From NCBI RefSeq assembly GCF_030316765.1, contig NZ_JASZYT010000010.1:186001-250000 (forward strand): DNA of 64,000 bases, read 5' to 3'. Each line of letters begins with the position of its first letter. Position 1 is the stretch's first letter. Under the pieces are notes generated by a model, which was not told where the DNA came from, made no database searches, and saw only the letters and a program-made list of their open reading frames with translations. Below, piece by piece: positions 6,911-19,173 of the stretch. This DNA is from Variovorax saccharolyticus (GTDB lineage: Bacteria; Pseudomonadota; Gammaproteobacteria; Burkholderiales; Burkholderiaceae_C). Made by a program: the position numbers and the translations under genes.

Positions 6911-9307
6911 TCAGAAAAGTGCTTGCTGTGCGCTGGTCAGCGTCATGAAGTTCTCCCCCATGGGCTGGAGGATGGCATCGGCGATCGGCTGGATCTGCTT
7001 GCTCAGATAGTGTTCGTAGTCGATGCGGGAATGGCGCGTTTCCAGCGGCTCCGGCCCGTTCAGCGTCATGACGTATCGAATCCAGCCACCCCTTTGGTAC
7101 TGCCGAGGTCGGTTGACCCGGCCGTTGTATTCGTCGGCGATGCGCGCCGCGCGAACCTGCGGCGGCACGTTGACCTGGTAGGCGTCGAGGCGATGGCGCA
7201 GGCGCTTCCGGTAGATCAGCAGGTCGTCCTTCCGGCCAGCCAATGTCGACTGCGCGTAGTCGGTCACGAACTCCTTGTAAGGCTCGCCCTGGAAGATGCG
7301 CGACAGCAGGCCCTCCTGGAACTGGCGCGCCAACGGGGTCCAGTCGCTGCGGGCCATCTCCAAGCCACGGTAGATCATCTCCTCCTTGCCCGCAGCATCC
7401 ACGCTCAGGCCCGCGTAGCGCTTCTTGCTGCCGACGTCCGAGCCACGAATGGTGGGCATGAAGAACTTCTTGTAGTGGGTGTCGAACTCGATCTCGAGGA
7501 AGTTCGCGAGGCCGTGCTCCTCGCGCAGGACACGCGTCCACCAGTCGTTGATGTCATTCACCAGACTTGCCGCGATGGCGTGCGCTTCCTCGTTGCTGCG
7601 GGTGCGCTTGAGCCAGATGAAGATGGAGTCGGTGTCGCCATAGATGGCCTCGTAGCCCCGGCTCTCCACGAACGTGCGCGTGAGCTTCATCATCTCGTGC
7701 CCACGCAGGGTGATGGCGGATACGACCTCGGGATTGAAGAAGCGGCAGTCGGCCGCACCCAGCACCCCGGCGAAGGAGTTCATGAGCAGCTTCAGGGCTT
7801 GCGAGAGCGACTCGTTCCTGACCCGCTTGGCCTCGTCCCGAGCCCGCCAGAGGGTGGTCACGATTTCCGGCAGGCAATGCTTCTGGCGCGAGAACGCGGT
7901 CCCTCCCGGGCCCTTGACCACCATGGCGGAGTCGCTGGCGTTCGAGCCGTCCACGAAGCCGACGGGGTCGACCAGGAAGGTTCGAATGATCGAGGGGTAC
8001 AGGCTCTTGTAGTCCAGGACCACGACCGAGTCGTAGAACCCTGGCTTCGAGTCCATCACGTACCCGCCAGGGAAGGCCTTGCTCGGAATCTCGCCCACGT
8101 TCGGCGCCACGTAGCCCAGGCGATGCATCCGCGGCAGATAGTGGTGGCTGAACGCGGCAATGGAGCCGCCGAGGTGGTCCAACTGCAGGCCCGTGGTGTG
8201 GGCGCGTTCGATCATGAACTGCAGCAGCTTCGCCTTGTCGAAGATGCGCAGCACCAGTTCGCAGTCCCGGATGTTGTAGAGCGCGAGCGCAGGCTTGTCC
8301 TCCTGGTATCGCCGCTCGATCTCCGCCATCTTGTCGTACTCGTCGCCGATGGCCTTGCCCTCGCCCAGCAGTTCCTGTGAAACGGCTTCGAGGCTGAAGG
8401 AGGGAAAGCTCCTCGACGCGGCCTTCAGCGCGTCGATGCCGTCGATGACCACCCGGCCGGGCGTGGCCGCGAACAGATAGCCCTGCTTTCCCGGGTGGGT
8501 TCGCCAATCGATGGGCCGGCGCTCCCGCCCCAGCAGGAGCTGTGCCCCGCAGCTGTCGGCCGCCTTCTGCAGCACTCGCAAGTCGAACTGAATGACGTTC
8601 CAGCCGATGATGACGTCCGGGTCGTTCCTCTCGAACCAGTCGTTGAGCTGCTCCAGCATGGCCTTGCGGGTCGGGCAATGGATGAGGGAGAAGCCCAGGG
8701 GCTCACCCGGCTCAGGTGGCGGCTCAGGTGGCGGCTCGGGTGGCGGCTCTCCGAGCATGAAGACGACACGCTCGCCCGTGCCATCCAGCGCAATGGAATA
8801 GAGTGCCTCGTCCTGGCTGGTCTCGATGTCCAGCGACACCACCTGCAGCACCGGCCGGAAATCGGGTGCCGGCTTCAGCTTGCAGTCGACGATGGAGAAG
8901 CGGTCCGTCCTCCCTCCTTCGACCAGCACGCCGGCAGTGATGAACCGCTCCATCAGGAAACGGTCGTGCGGTCGCACATCGGCTTCGAGGAGCGCGACGC
9001 CCTGGTCCCGCAGCGCACGCGCCAGTTGACCCAGTTGGCGAAAGTGCTTCGCGTAGACACCGACCACGGGTGCCTGCTGGAAGGTCTTCAGCGGAAGCTC
9101 GCGGAGCTCCATCCCCGGCATGGCGGCAAGCTGCGCTTCGACCGACTTCCTGTGCTTCGCATCGACGAATGCGACGGAGGTCCGTGACGACAGGATCACC
9201 TTCCTCGGCCCGGCATCGGTGGCGAGCCAGTACTCGATCTCGGTGCCGGCCGCGACATCACGCCAGCGGCGCGTGAGGATGAAGCCCTTGAATTCGGTGG
9301 GGAGCAC
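6911..9307 (-). CDS. polB: DNA polymerase II (family B)
   Basis: A 798-residue family B polymerase, close in size to E. coli Pol II (783). The exonuclease motif I is SLDIETS with D160 and E162; FDLRVL and later residues form the rest of the 3'-5' exonuclease. Polymerase motifs include DYKSLYPSII (motif A) and YGDTDSIFI (motif C with both metal-binding aspartates). The enzyme acts in replication restart and translesion synthesis. It has a four-residue proline repeat near residues 188-202 that is not part of the core fold. The start is a GTG at 9307; no clear ribosome site and no LexA-type box was seen upstream. It lies 59 bp upstream of the serine hydrolase start on the same strand. Confidence 0.95.
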   Translation of the reverse strand: MLPTEFKGFILTRRWRDVAAGTEIEYWLATDAGPRKVILSSRTSVAFVDAKHRKSVEAQLAAMPGMELRELPLKTFQQAPVVGVYAKHFRQLGQLARALRDQGVALLEADVRPHDRFLMERFITAGVLVEGGRTDRFSIVDCKLKPAPDFRPVLQVVSLDIETSQDEALYSIALDGTGERVVFMLGEPPPEPPPEPPPEPGEPLGFSLIHCPTRKAMLEQLNDWFERNDPDVIIGWNVIQFDLRVLQKAADSCGAQLLLGRERRPIDWRTHPGKQGYLFAATPGRVVIDGIDALKAASRSFPSFSLEAVSQELLGEGKAIGDEYDKMAEIERRYQEDKPALALYNIRDCELVLRIFDKAKLLQFMIERAHTTGLQLDHLGGSIAAFSHHYLPRMHRLGYVAPNVGEIPSKAFPGGYVMDSKPGFYDSVVVLDYKSLYPSIIRTFLVDPVGFVDGSNASDSAMVVKGPGGTAFSRQKHCLPEIVTTLWRARDEAKRVRNESLSQALKLLMNSFAGVLGAADCRFFNPEVVSAITLRGHEMMKLTRTFVESRGYEAIYGDTDSIFIWLKRTRSNEEAHAIAASLVNDINDWWTRVLREEHGLANFLEIEFDTHYKKFFMPTIRGSDVGSKKRYAGLSVDAAGKEEMIYRGLEMARSDWTPLARQFQEGLLSRIFQGEPYKEFVTDYAQSTLAGRKDDLLIYRKRLRHRLDAYQVNVPPQVRAARIADEYNGRVNRPRQYQRGGWIRYVMTLNGPEPLETRHSRIDYEHYLSKQIQPIADAILQPMGENFMTLTSAQQALF
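8709..8750. repeat. 12-bp tandem repeat inside polB
   Basis: Three and a half copies of a 12-bp unit (GGCTCAGGTGGC and one variant with G for A) lie in frame within polB. They encode repeated PPPE units between exonuclease strands. Because the unit is a multiple of three, copy-number change would keep the frame. Confidence 0.85.
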
Positions 9308-9492
9308 GAGAGCCTGATGAATGGGGTGGCAAGGAAAGACGGGCTTGGACAGGACCGATTTTCGCGCTGTTGTCGCCGCCTTGCGCAGGCGAACGGGCGG
9401 TGCGTCGGAGCCGTGATCCGCGCTGGATGCGCTTCATGATAAAAACTGGCGCCGACCTCTCCGTGTTCGCGTGTGACAAGCCCCAAGCCAGA

Positions 9493-10134
9493 ATGAGTGC
9501 CGCAGATTTTCTCCTCGCTCCCGAAGTCCAGAAGTTGCTGAAGATCGTTTTCGCAGCACCCGCCAGCAAGTTCTCCGTCGCGCAACTCGCAAAGATGGCC
9601 AGGCTGGAGGTCGACGAAGTCGAGCGGACCCAGGAGCATCTCGTCAAGAGCGGCATCCTGACCCGGCACGAGCCCAAGGCCGACGAAGCCGGGACGGTCG
9701 AAGCGAACATGTCCTTCGTTTTCTACGACGAGCTTCGGTCCATTGCGCTCAAGTCGTTCGCCGCCGCCGAGCCCATCCGCGCGATGCTGCGTTCGAAGTT
9801 CAAGGATTCGGTCCTGCGCGCCTTCGTGCTGGGGGAGGACAAGGACGCCACAGTGCAACTTGTCGTGGTCTACGGCCAGCTGGTGCCGGATGAAGCGAAG
9901 ATGTCCATCGCGTGCCAGAAGCTTTCTGCATCGATCGGCCGGCACCTCGACGTTCACGTGATCTCCGGCGCCAGGTACGCGGCCCTCACGCCACGCGACG
10001 AGCTCGGGGCCAAGCTGGCTGACCACCGTGCGGTCGAGATCATCGGCCAAGGGGAGACCAAGGCGAAGCCGGCGGCGGAACGCGAAGGTCTGTTGCAGAT
10101 CGCCAGGAAGAAGCTGAGCGCCCTGGCCCGATAG
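9493..10134 (+). CDS. Winged-helix protein with a degenerate nucleotidyltransferase-like domain
   Basis: A 213-residue soluble protein. Residues 5-65 look like a winged helix (segments KLLKIVFAAP, SVAQLAKMARL, VEVDEV-like turn and LVKSGILTRH). Residues 85-180 resemble the fold seen after MarR/ArsR-like helices in nucleotidyltransferase-type proteins (SVLRAFVLGEDKDATVQLVVVYG), but the usual G-S and D-x-D catalytic residues are absent. I suggest a transcription regulator with an inactive enzyme-like sensor; exact family not recognised. The ATG at 9493 is favoured because an AT-rich GATAAA lies about 50 bp upstream as a possible -10; ATGs at 9427 and 9436 are also in frame. It is divergent from polB. 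Confidence 0.6.
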   Translation: MSAADFLLAPEVQKLLKIVFAAPASKFSVAQLAKMARLEVDEVERTQEHLVKSGILTRHEPKADEAGTVEANMSFVFYDELRSIALKSFAAAEPIRAMLRSKFKDSVLRAFVLGEDKDATVQLVVVYGQLVPDEAKMSIACQKLSASIGRHLDVHVISGARYAALTPRDELGAKLADHRAVEIIGQGETKAKPAAEREGLLQIARKKLSALAR

Positions 10135-10185
10135 CTTCTGCGGCGCGTCGGAGCGCGCAGCAAGCCACCCTCTTCTAAGAAGCCT

Positions 10186-11184
10186 TCAGTCCGCCTCGCT
10201 CAACGCCAGCGGCTTGCGGAACACGCAGTTGCGCTTGACCGCGATGAAGCCGCACTCTTCGTAGATGCGGTTCGCGCCGTTCAGGTTCTGGCTGTCGACG
10301 CCCAGACCGGATTCCTGCATGCCCCCAGCGCGTTGGGCTCGCAAGCTCAAGGAGATCAGCGCGCGAGCGAGGCCCCGTCCCCGCCACGGCTCGCCCACGC
10401 TGATGAATTCCGTCCAGCCTCGCCTGAGCCCGTTCGCGGAGTTCCATGTCTCATCGATGTAGGTTCGCACCTGGCCTGCAACCTCGCCGGTGCGGACGTC
10501 CCACGCGACCTGCCAGAGATGAGGTTGAAAGACCTGGCTCACTTGCCATCGCCGGAAATCTGCCTCCACGGAGGGCGAGAAGCCCCAGTGGGTCCGGAAC
10601 GCGCGTTGATGGGCGTCCCAGATCGGGCGAAAGTGTTCGGGCTGAACCGGCCGCACTTCCAGGCCCGGCGGCATGGCGAAGTCGGCGACGTCGTCGAGCG
10701 TCGGTCGCACCATGGTGAAGAAGTAGCGCTCGGGTCGATAGCCTGATTTCTCCAGGAGCGCCGCGCGCGCGGTTTCGCCCTGAGTGACGAAGGCATGGTG
10801 CGCATGCATCGGCGCGCTGCAGTGAGCCGCCGCCATCTCGCGCTGTCGCGACTCCAGCCAGGTGTGCAACGAGGCCCCTATTCCCCTCCGGCGCCAGCGT
10901 GGTGCGACAACGCCGAACTGCCCGTAGAGCTGGAGTCCGTCCGCCTGCGCCCAATGCCATGCACGCACATAGCCGGCGATTTCTGTGCCGGCCTGGGCGA
11001 TCCACACATCTCGTTGCGGCACGCAGTCGGTGAAAGAGGCATAGTCCCGCGCCACCTCCTCGACCGTCCGGAAGAACCCGGTCTGGTCGGCGGCGAAGCT
11101 CGCGTTGGCGCAAGCCACCATGGCTTCGAAATCCGATGGGCCCGCAAATGCCCGAAAGCTCACGCCCTGTCGTCGACTATGCAT
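10186..11184 (-). CDS. Tandem GNAT-family N-acetyltransferase
   Basis: A 332-residue protein with two GNAT domains. The first (about 8-150) has the acetyl-CoA loop VVAPRWRRRGIGASL; the second (about 165-320) has SVGEPWRGRGLARALI and a typical NGANRIYEECGF end. Tandem GNAT proteins often keep one active and one structural domain; substrate cannot be read from sequence. It starts 6 bp after the upstream amidohydrolase gene, so the two are probably co-transcribed. Confidence 0.85.
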   Translation of the reverse strand: MHSRRQGVSFRAFAGPSDFEAMVACANASFAADQTGFFRTVEEVARDYASFTDCVPQRDVWIAQAGTEIAGYVRAWHWAQADGLQLYGQFGVVAPRWRRRGIGASLHTWLESRQREMAAAHCSAPMHAHHAFVTQGETARAALLEKSGYRPERYFFTMVRPTLDDVADFAMPPGLEVRPVQPEHFRPIWDAHQRAFRTHWGFSPSVEADFRRWQVSQVFQPHLWQVAWDVRTGEVAGQVRTYIDETWNSANGLRRGWTEFISVGEPWRGRGLARALISLSLRAQRAGGMQESGLGVDSQNLNGANRIYEECGFIAVKRNCVFRKPLALSEAD

Positions 11185-11190
11185 CGATGC

Positions 11191-12597
11191 TCACTGCGGG
11201 CGGTTCTTGTAGATGATGCCGTCCTTCATGATGACCGCGAAGCTCTGCTCGGGTCGTGCCACCAGGCTGATGTCGACCGTCGGGTCGCCGTTGACGAGCA
11301 GCAGGTCGGCCAGCGCACCTTCGCGGACCACACCGACCTGGCCCGCATAGGGGCTGCGCTTGCCGGACAGCGCCAGCAGTTCGGCGTTGGTGCCGGTGGC
11401 CATCACCAGCACCTCCGACGGCGAGTACCAGCGCGCCAGGCTCGCGAGGATCGCGCCCTGCTGGCCCGCCAGCGCGCTCGAAAAGAGGACGTCGGTGCCG
11501 AAGGCCGTCTTGAGCTTGTACTTCTTCGCCAGCCGGTAGGTCTTGTCGGTCCCGGCGAACACTTCCTGCGCCTTGTTCCACTGGTCCGATCCGCGCGGAA
11601 ACGCGTCGGCCATTGCGTCGGGGAAAGGCTGGGTGCTCAGCCAGGTCCCCTTGCTCGCCATGAGCCGGGCTGTTTCCTCATCCATCAGGCTGCCGTGCTC
11701 GATGCACAGCACGCCCGCGTTGACGGCTTGGCGGATCGCATCCGGCATATAGGCGTGCACCGCGACGTAGGTTCCCCAGTTCTTCGCGGCGACGACGGCG
11801 GCCTGAAGCTCGGGCTCGGTGAAGGTGATGGCATCGAGCGGACTGTGCGGCGACGAGACACCGCCCCCCGCGGTGAGCTTGATCTGCGATGCGCCGCGCA
11901 TGAGTTGTTCACGCACGCGGATGCGGACTTCGTCCGGGCTGTCGGCAATGGCGGTGTCGCCCACCAGGTCATGCCGCGAGCCGGGCGCGCCCAGGGCGCG
12001 CGGCAGGTCAGTGAATTCGCGGAAGTCGCCATGGCCGCTGGTGACGCTGATCATCGCGCCCGAGGGATAGATGCGGGGCCCGGGAATCAGGCCGTCATCG
12101 ACGGCCGATTTGAGGCCGAAGGCGGCCCCGCCCATGTCCCGCACGGTCGTGAAGCCGCGCATCAGCGCGCGCGTGGCCTCCACGCCGGCCACCACCGCGA
12201 GATACGAACGCTCGGCCTGCATGGCGACGGCCAGCGACGGGCCTGCGAACATGCTGTGCCAGTGCATGTCGATCAGGCCGGGCATCAGCACGCGGCCCGC
12301 TCCGTCGATGACCAGCGCATCGGCATCGGCTGGCAGGCCGGTGGCGATCCGCTCGATGCGGTTGCCCTTCACGAGCACGTCGCGCGGCGCGGACACCTGG
12401 CCCGAAAGCCCATCGAAGACCCGCACATTGCGGAACAGGGTCGACGCAGGCCTGGGGGGCTGCGCCGGCGCGCTTGCCGCCGGCTGGATGCCCGCTGCGA
12501 CCTCGTGTCCATGGGCGTTGAGCGCCAGCCCCGCGAATGCGGCGGCGAACAGGAGTGCGAAGCATTGCGCGGTTCGCGAAAGAGACCATCTCGACAT
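11191..12597 (-). CDS. Exported metal-dependent amidohydrolase
   Basis: A 468-residue amidohydrolase-superfamily enzyme of the imidazolonepropionase-like or prolidase-like type. The N-terminal 35 residues form a Sec signal peptide (FALLFAAAFAGLAL core). Metal ligands are visible in PGLIDMHWHS, in the HAYMPD segment and in CIEHGSLMDE, with a later FGTDVLFSS aspartate. Such enzymes hydrolyse cyclic amides, lactams or dipeptides in the periplasm; the substrate is open. The ATG at 12597 gives the signal peptide a normal length; the longer frame upstream belongs to the neighbouring gene region. It lies between the DJ-1-like gene (68 bp) and the GNAT gene (6 bp) on one strand. Confidence 0.87.
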   Translation of the reverse strand: MSRWSLSRTAQCFALLFAAAFAGLALNAHGHEVAAGIQPAASAPAQPPRPASTLFRNVRVFDGLSGQVSAPRDVLVKGNRIERIATGLPADADALVIDGAGRVLMPGLIDMHWHSMFAGPSLAVAMQAERSYLAVVAGVEATRALMRGFTTVRDMGGAAFGLKSAVDDGLIPGPRIYPSGAMISVTSGHGDFREFTDLPRALGAPGSRHDLVGDTAIADSPDEVRIRVREQLMRGASQIKLTAGGGVSSPHSPLDAITFTEPELQAAVVAAKNWGTYVAVHAYMPDAIRQAVNAGVLCIEHGSLMDEETARLMASKGTWLSTQPFPDAMADAFPRGSDQWNKAQEVFAGTDKTYRLAKKYKLKTAFGTDVLFSSALAGQQGAILASLARWYSPSEVLVMATGTNAELLALSGKRSPYAGQVGVVREGALADLLLVNGDPTVDISLVARPEQSFAVIMKDGIIYKNRPQ

Positions 12598-12664
12598 CGA
12601 TTGACCTGGAGAGTTGCCGGTGCCGGGAACTTTGCCACAAGTAGCGGCGAGCATGAAGCGAGTC

Positions 12665-13288
12665 TCAGGCGCGAGCCTTGCCCATCCCGTCAGGCAGGAA
12701 TGGGCGGATGTTGCCCATGGCCCGCGCAACGAACGCGTCCTTCTCGCCCACGGGCGCCACGTAGTGCAGCGCAGCCTCCGCGGCCTCGACGCCTTCCAGC
12801 CGCGCAATGACCCACGCGGCCAGGTAGGGTGACGCCAGGCAACCCCCCGCGGTCGCCACATTGCCGCGGGCGAAGAAGGGCTGGTCGAGCACATCCACGC
12901 CTGCCTCCTGGACCCAGGGCTTGGTGGTCAGGTCGGTGCAGGCGGAGACGCCCTCGAGAAGTCCCAGCCTGGCGAGGACCAGGGTGCCTGAACACTGCGC
13001 CGCAAGCAGCTGTTTCGCAGGGTTCAGTTGCAGGCGCGACATCAGGGCAGGGTCTGCCACGACATCGCGCGTGAGAAGCCCGCTGCCCACGATGACCGCA
13101 TCGGCGCTGGCCGCGTCCTCCAAGGTGGCTTGCGACTCCACCACCAAGCCGTTCATGGAACGCACCTTCGCGCCGGGGCTGGCGATGGAAACGCGCCAGT
13201 CGGGCTTCTTGATGCGATTCAGGATTCCGAGTGCGACGAAGGAGTCAAGCTCGTTGTAGCCCTCGAAGGTCAAGATGGCGATGTGCAT
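12665..13288 (-). CDS. DJ-1/PfpI-family protein
   Basis: A 207-residue class I glutamine-amidotransferase-like protein of the DJ-1/PfpI superfamily. The N-terminus MHIAILTFEGYNELDS carries the conserved Glu/Asp region and AAQCSGTL places the nucleophile Cys in the elbow. Family members include isocyanide hydratases, chaperone-like proteins and AraC-regulator domains; here no regulator domain is attached. The ATG at 13288 gives the usual family start. It is divergent from apaH (89 bp) and upstream of the amidohydrolase gene. Confidence 0.85.
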   Translation of the reverse strand: MHIAILTFEGYNELDSFVALGILNRIKKPDWRVSIASPGAKVRSMNGLVVESQATLEDAASADAVIVGSGLLTRDVVADPALMSRLQLNPAKQLLAAQCSGTLVLARLGLLEGVSACTDLTTKPWVQEAGVDVLDQPFFARGNVATAGGCLASPYLAAWVIARLEGVEAAEAALHYVAPVGEKDAFVARAMGNIRPFLPDGMGKARA

Positions 13289-13377
13289 GGGGTTATCCTC
13301 GACGATTTGTACGCCTGCGCAGGCCATTGTTGCCGGACAACGGGTCAGTGCGCACGCGTTTCAAGGCTCGAGGGCCC

Positions 13378-14220
13378 ATGGCACTTTTCTTGATCGGCGA
13401 CGTGCAGGGCTGCGACGAGCCCCTGCAGCGCCTGCTGGACGACATCGCTTTCTCCCCCAGCCGGGACACGCTGGTGCTGCTCGGCGACCTCGTCAATCGC
13501 GGGCCGGCGTCGCTCGAGGTGCTGCGCCGCGTGCAGCGCCTGGGCGCATCCGCGTTGAGCCTGCTGGGCAACCACGACCTGCACCTGCTGGGCGTCGCCC
13601 ATGGTGCCCGCAAGGCGGGCCGCAAGGACACGCTGCAGGCCATTCTCCAGGCCCCCGATCGCGACGCCCTGCTCGACTGGCTGCGCCATCAGCCGATGGC
13701 GCTGCATCGGCGCGTCGGCGACGGCGACCTGCTCATGGTGCACGCGGGCGTGCTGCCGCAATGGAGCGTCGAAGACACGCTCGCCCTCGCGGCCGAACTC
13801 GAATCGGTGCTGCGCGGCCCCGCGCTGGCCGACTTCCTGCAAACCATGTACGGCAACGAGCCGGCCCGCTGGAACGCTGCGCTCTCGGGCAGCGCGCGGC
13901 TGCGCGTCATCGTCAACGCGTTGACCCGGCTGCGCTTTTGCAGCGCCGAGGGCGAGATGGAGTTCGAGAGCAAGGATGGGGCGGCAGCGGCGCCAGCAGG
14001 CTTCATGCCGTGGTTCGACGTCCCCGGCCGGCGCACGGCGGCAGCCACGGTGGCATGCGGCCACTGGTCGACACTGGGTTTGAAGTCGCGGCCCGACCTG
14101 CTGTCGATCGACACCGGCTGCGTCTGGGGCGGTTGCCTGAGCGCCGTGCGCATCGGCGCGACGCTGCAGGACCGGGAGTTGATCCAGGCGGCCTGCCCCC
14201 AGGCTCAGAAACCCGGATGA
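13378..14220 (+). CDS. apaH: Symmetrical bis(5'-nucleosyl)-tetraphosphatase
   Basis: ApaH cleaves Ap4A into two ADP and also removes Np4 caps from RNA. The 280-residue protein shows the metallophosphatase motifs in order: GDVQGC near residue 7, GDLVNRG near 37, GNHDLH near 63 and MVHAGVLP near 121, with the C-terminal GHWSTLG and SIDTGCVWGG. Length matches the family (about 270-280). The ATG at 13378 starts the MALFLIGD motif directly. It ends one base before the convergent rhlE gene. Confidence 0.96.
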   Translation: MALFLIGDVQGCDEPLQRLLDDIAFSPSRDTLVLLGDLVNRGPASLEVLRRVQRLGASALSLLGNHDLHLLGVAHGARKAGRKDTLQAILQAPDRDALLDWLRHQPMALHRRVGDGDLLMVHAGVLPQWSVEDTLALAAELESVLRGPALADFLQTMYGNEPARWNAALSGSARLRVIVNALTRLRFCSAEGEMEFESKDGAAAAPAGFMPWFDVPGRRTAAATVACGHWSTLGLKSRPDLLSIDTGCVWGGCLSAVRIGATLQDRELIQAACPQAQKPG

Positions 14221-14221
14221 A

Positions 14222-15694
<1,473 letters not shown>

Positions 15695-15780
15695 TAAGCC
15701 CTCTATTGTCGCACTTTGGCGAAAAACGCCAGTGACAGCACGGTAACTGCCGCTTTTTCCCTCGAAGACGCCGTCGCCGG

Positions 15781-16668
<888 letters not shown>

Positions 16669-16717
16669 GACAAGCTCCTCGCCGTCTCCGGGACGGCCGT
16701 CGCGGAATGGTACGCGC

Positions 16718-16960
16718 TCATCGCGACGCCACGTAACCGACCTTCATCACGTCGCGGGATGGCTGCGGCCGGCCGGATGCGGCCGGCACGGCCGTGGCCG
16801 GCGCAGTCGCGGCGGCCGCGTAGTGGGCCTCGGCCTTGCGCACCTGGGACCGCGTCACCATGGCCATGGCCACCACCTGGACCAGCACCACCAGGGCCAG
16901 CACCGCGATCAGCAGCAGGCGGTAGGGATGGATCTCGCGAAGCTTCTGGAAAATCGGCAT
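16718..16960 (-). CDS. Small single-helix membrane protein
   Basis: An 80-residue protein with one strong transmembrane helix at about 14-35 (LLLIAVLALVVLVQVVAMAM) and an Ala/Pro-rich hydrophilic tail ending in VMKVGYVASR. The codon pattern and a start near AGCGAGAAC suggest a real gene. I do not recognise the family. It sits between ypfJ and dcd on the same strand. Confidence 0.55.
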   Translation of the reverse strand: MPIFQKLREIHPYRLLLIAVLALVVLVQVVAMAMVTRSQVRKAEAHYAAAATAPATAVPAASGRPQPSRDVMKVGYVASR

Positions 16961-17088
16961 GTTCTCGCTCCTGGGGCCCCGCGGACGCCGCGTGGCATGG
17001 ACTCCGAGAATGCCGCGCCGCGCCCGGTGGCACAGGCCGCGCAGCGCCCAAGACGCTGTAGGACCGCGCCGAACGACCCGTCAGCGGC

Positions 17089-17655
<567 letters not shown>

Positions 17656-17700
17656 GTCGGGGTCCTTCCTCGGGGCCGCTATTCTAGGCAGCCCGCAGGG

Positions 17701-18984
17701 CTACCCCGCCTGGGAGATGACGGTGCGCTCGATCAGGCGGTCGTCGCCGAGCACGATCAGCGAGAACAGCAGCTCCTCCAGGTTGTTCGCCAGCGCGGTC
17801 TTGCGCGCCAGCAGGGGCGTGGCCTTCGGGTCGATCACCAGGAAGTCGGCCTCGCAGCCCGGCTGCAGGTTGCCGATGACCCCGTCCAGCCCCAGCGCCC
17901 GCGCCGCGCCGCCCGTGTGCCGCCACCACAGCTGCGAGGGTGGAATGCTGACGCCGGGTTTGGTCTGGCCCTCGCGGCCGACGTAGTAGGCCGCCAGCAT
18001 GGTCGCGAAGGGGCTGAAGCTGGTGCCGCCGCCGACATCGCTGGCCAGCCCGTAGCGATAGCCGATGCGGTCGGCGCCCTCGAAGTCGAAGAAGCCGCTG
18101 CCCAGGAACAGGTTGCTGGTCGGGCTCACGGCCGAAGCGGTGCCGGTGTCGCGCATCAGGCGGCGGTCGTCGTCGTCGAAATGGATGCAGTGGGCATACA
18201 CGGCCCGCTCGCGCATCAGGCCGAAGCCGGCGTAGACGTCGAGGTAAGAGCGGGCGTGCGGGAACAGCTCGCGCGCCCACTTCACCTCGTCCTTGTTCTC
18301 CGCCACGTGCGAGTGGATCCAGGTGTCGGGGTACTTCGCCGCCAGCTCGCCGGCGCCGCGCAGCTGCGCATCGGTGCTGGTGGGCGCGAAGCGCGGGGTG
18401 ATGGCGTAGCCCAGGCGGTCGCGGTTGTGCCACGTCCGGATCAGGGCCTCGGTGTCGGTCAGGCTGCGTTCAGTTTGATCCCGTACACCGTCAGGCGAAT
18501 GCCGATCCTGCAGCACCTTCCCCGAGATCATGCGCAACTGCCGCCTCTGCGCCGCCTCGAAAAACGCCTGCACCGACTGCGGATGCGAAGTGGCGAAGGT
18601 CAGGGAGGTGGTGACGCCGTTGCGCAGCAGCTCGTCGAAGAACACCTCGGCCACCTCGGCCGAATGGGCCGGGTCGGCGAAGCGGCTCTCGGCCGGGAAG
18701 GTGTAGTTCTCCAGCCAGGGCAGCAATCCGTCGGCCGGCGCGCCGATGATGTCGGTCTGCGGAAAGTGGATGTGCATGTCGACGAAACCCGGCGCCAGGA
18801 TCCGGCCCGGCCAGTGCGTGACCGCGGCGCCCGGATGACGGGCCGCGACCTCGGCGAAGGCGCCCGCATCCTGCACCCTTTGCCGGCCCTGGCCGTCCGG
18901 GCCGATCACCAGCAAGCCGTCGGTGTCGAAAACCGGCTGGCCGGCGGCGTCGAATCGCAAAAGAGAAGCTCGGTAGGCGTGCAT
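17701..18984 (-). CDS. guaD: Guanine deaminase
   Basis: A 427-residue amidohydrolase converting guanine to xanthine, which can feed the XdhAB enzyme encoded further right. The metal site is visible as PGFVDMHIHFPQTD, HSHVAENKDEV, YAHCIHFDDDD and ASDVGGGTSFS. Length is typical. In many relatives guaD adjoins xdhABC; here it is about 16 kb away from xdhAB but in the same purine-rich region. Confidence 0.95.
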   Translation of the reverse strand: MHAYRASLLRFDAAGQPVFDTDGLLVIGPDGQGRQRVQDAGAFAEVAARHPGAAVTHWPGRILAPGFVDMHIHFPQTDIIGAPADGLLPWLENYTFPAESRFADPAHSAEVAEVFFDELLRNGVTTSLTFATSHPQSVQAFFEAAQRRQLRMISGKVLQDRHSPDGVRDQTERSLTDTEALIRTWHNRDRLGYAITPRFAPTSTDAQLRGAGELAAKYPDTWIHSHVAENKDEVKWARELFPHARSYLDVYAGFGLMRERAVYAHCIHFDDDDRRLMRDTGTASAVSPTSNLFLGSGFFDFEGADRIGYRYGLASDVGGGTSFSPFATMLAAYYVGREGQTKPGVSIPPSQLWWRHTGGAARALGLDGVIGNLQPGCEADFLVIDPKATPLLARKTALANNLEELLFSLIVLGDDRLIERTVISQAG

Positions 18985-19012
18985 GGCACGGAGGGTAAGT
19001 CAGGTCTGGCGG

Positions 19013-19033
19013 TATGCAATGTGCTTGCGCATA
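19013..19033. promoter_or_regulatory. TATGC/GCATA inverted repeat between guaD and a glycosyltransferase gene
   Basis: In the 189-bp divergent gap, TATGC at 19013-19017 and GCATA at 19029-19033 form a 5-bp dyad around 11 bases, a LysR-like spacing. It lies 29 bp upstream of guaD. A weak candidate operator only; AT-rich promoter-like sequence surrounds it. Confidence 0.25.
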
Positions 19034-19173
19034 TGAAGGCTATATGTCACGAACGAATCGGCGGCCGGCGGCTTGCTGCCGATCGGCACCCAGTTGCTCG
19101 AACATAATCCAGCGCAACTTCCCCATCCGTTGTCGCCTGACGACCTCTCGCGACCCCAGGACCGCCGCCAAAG

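Noticed and set aside
9308..9370. A LexA-type SOS box upstream of polB
   Set aside because: I searched the gap for CTGT-N8-ACAG and found no good match, so SOS control cannot be claimed from sequence.
15717..15731. TGGCG-aaaaa-CGCCA hairpin after ypfJ as a terminator
   Set aside because: The stem is only 5 bp and no T-run follows in the direction of transcription.
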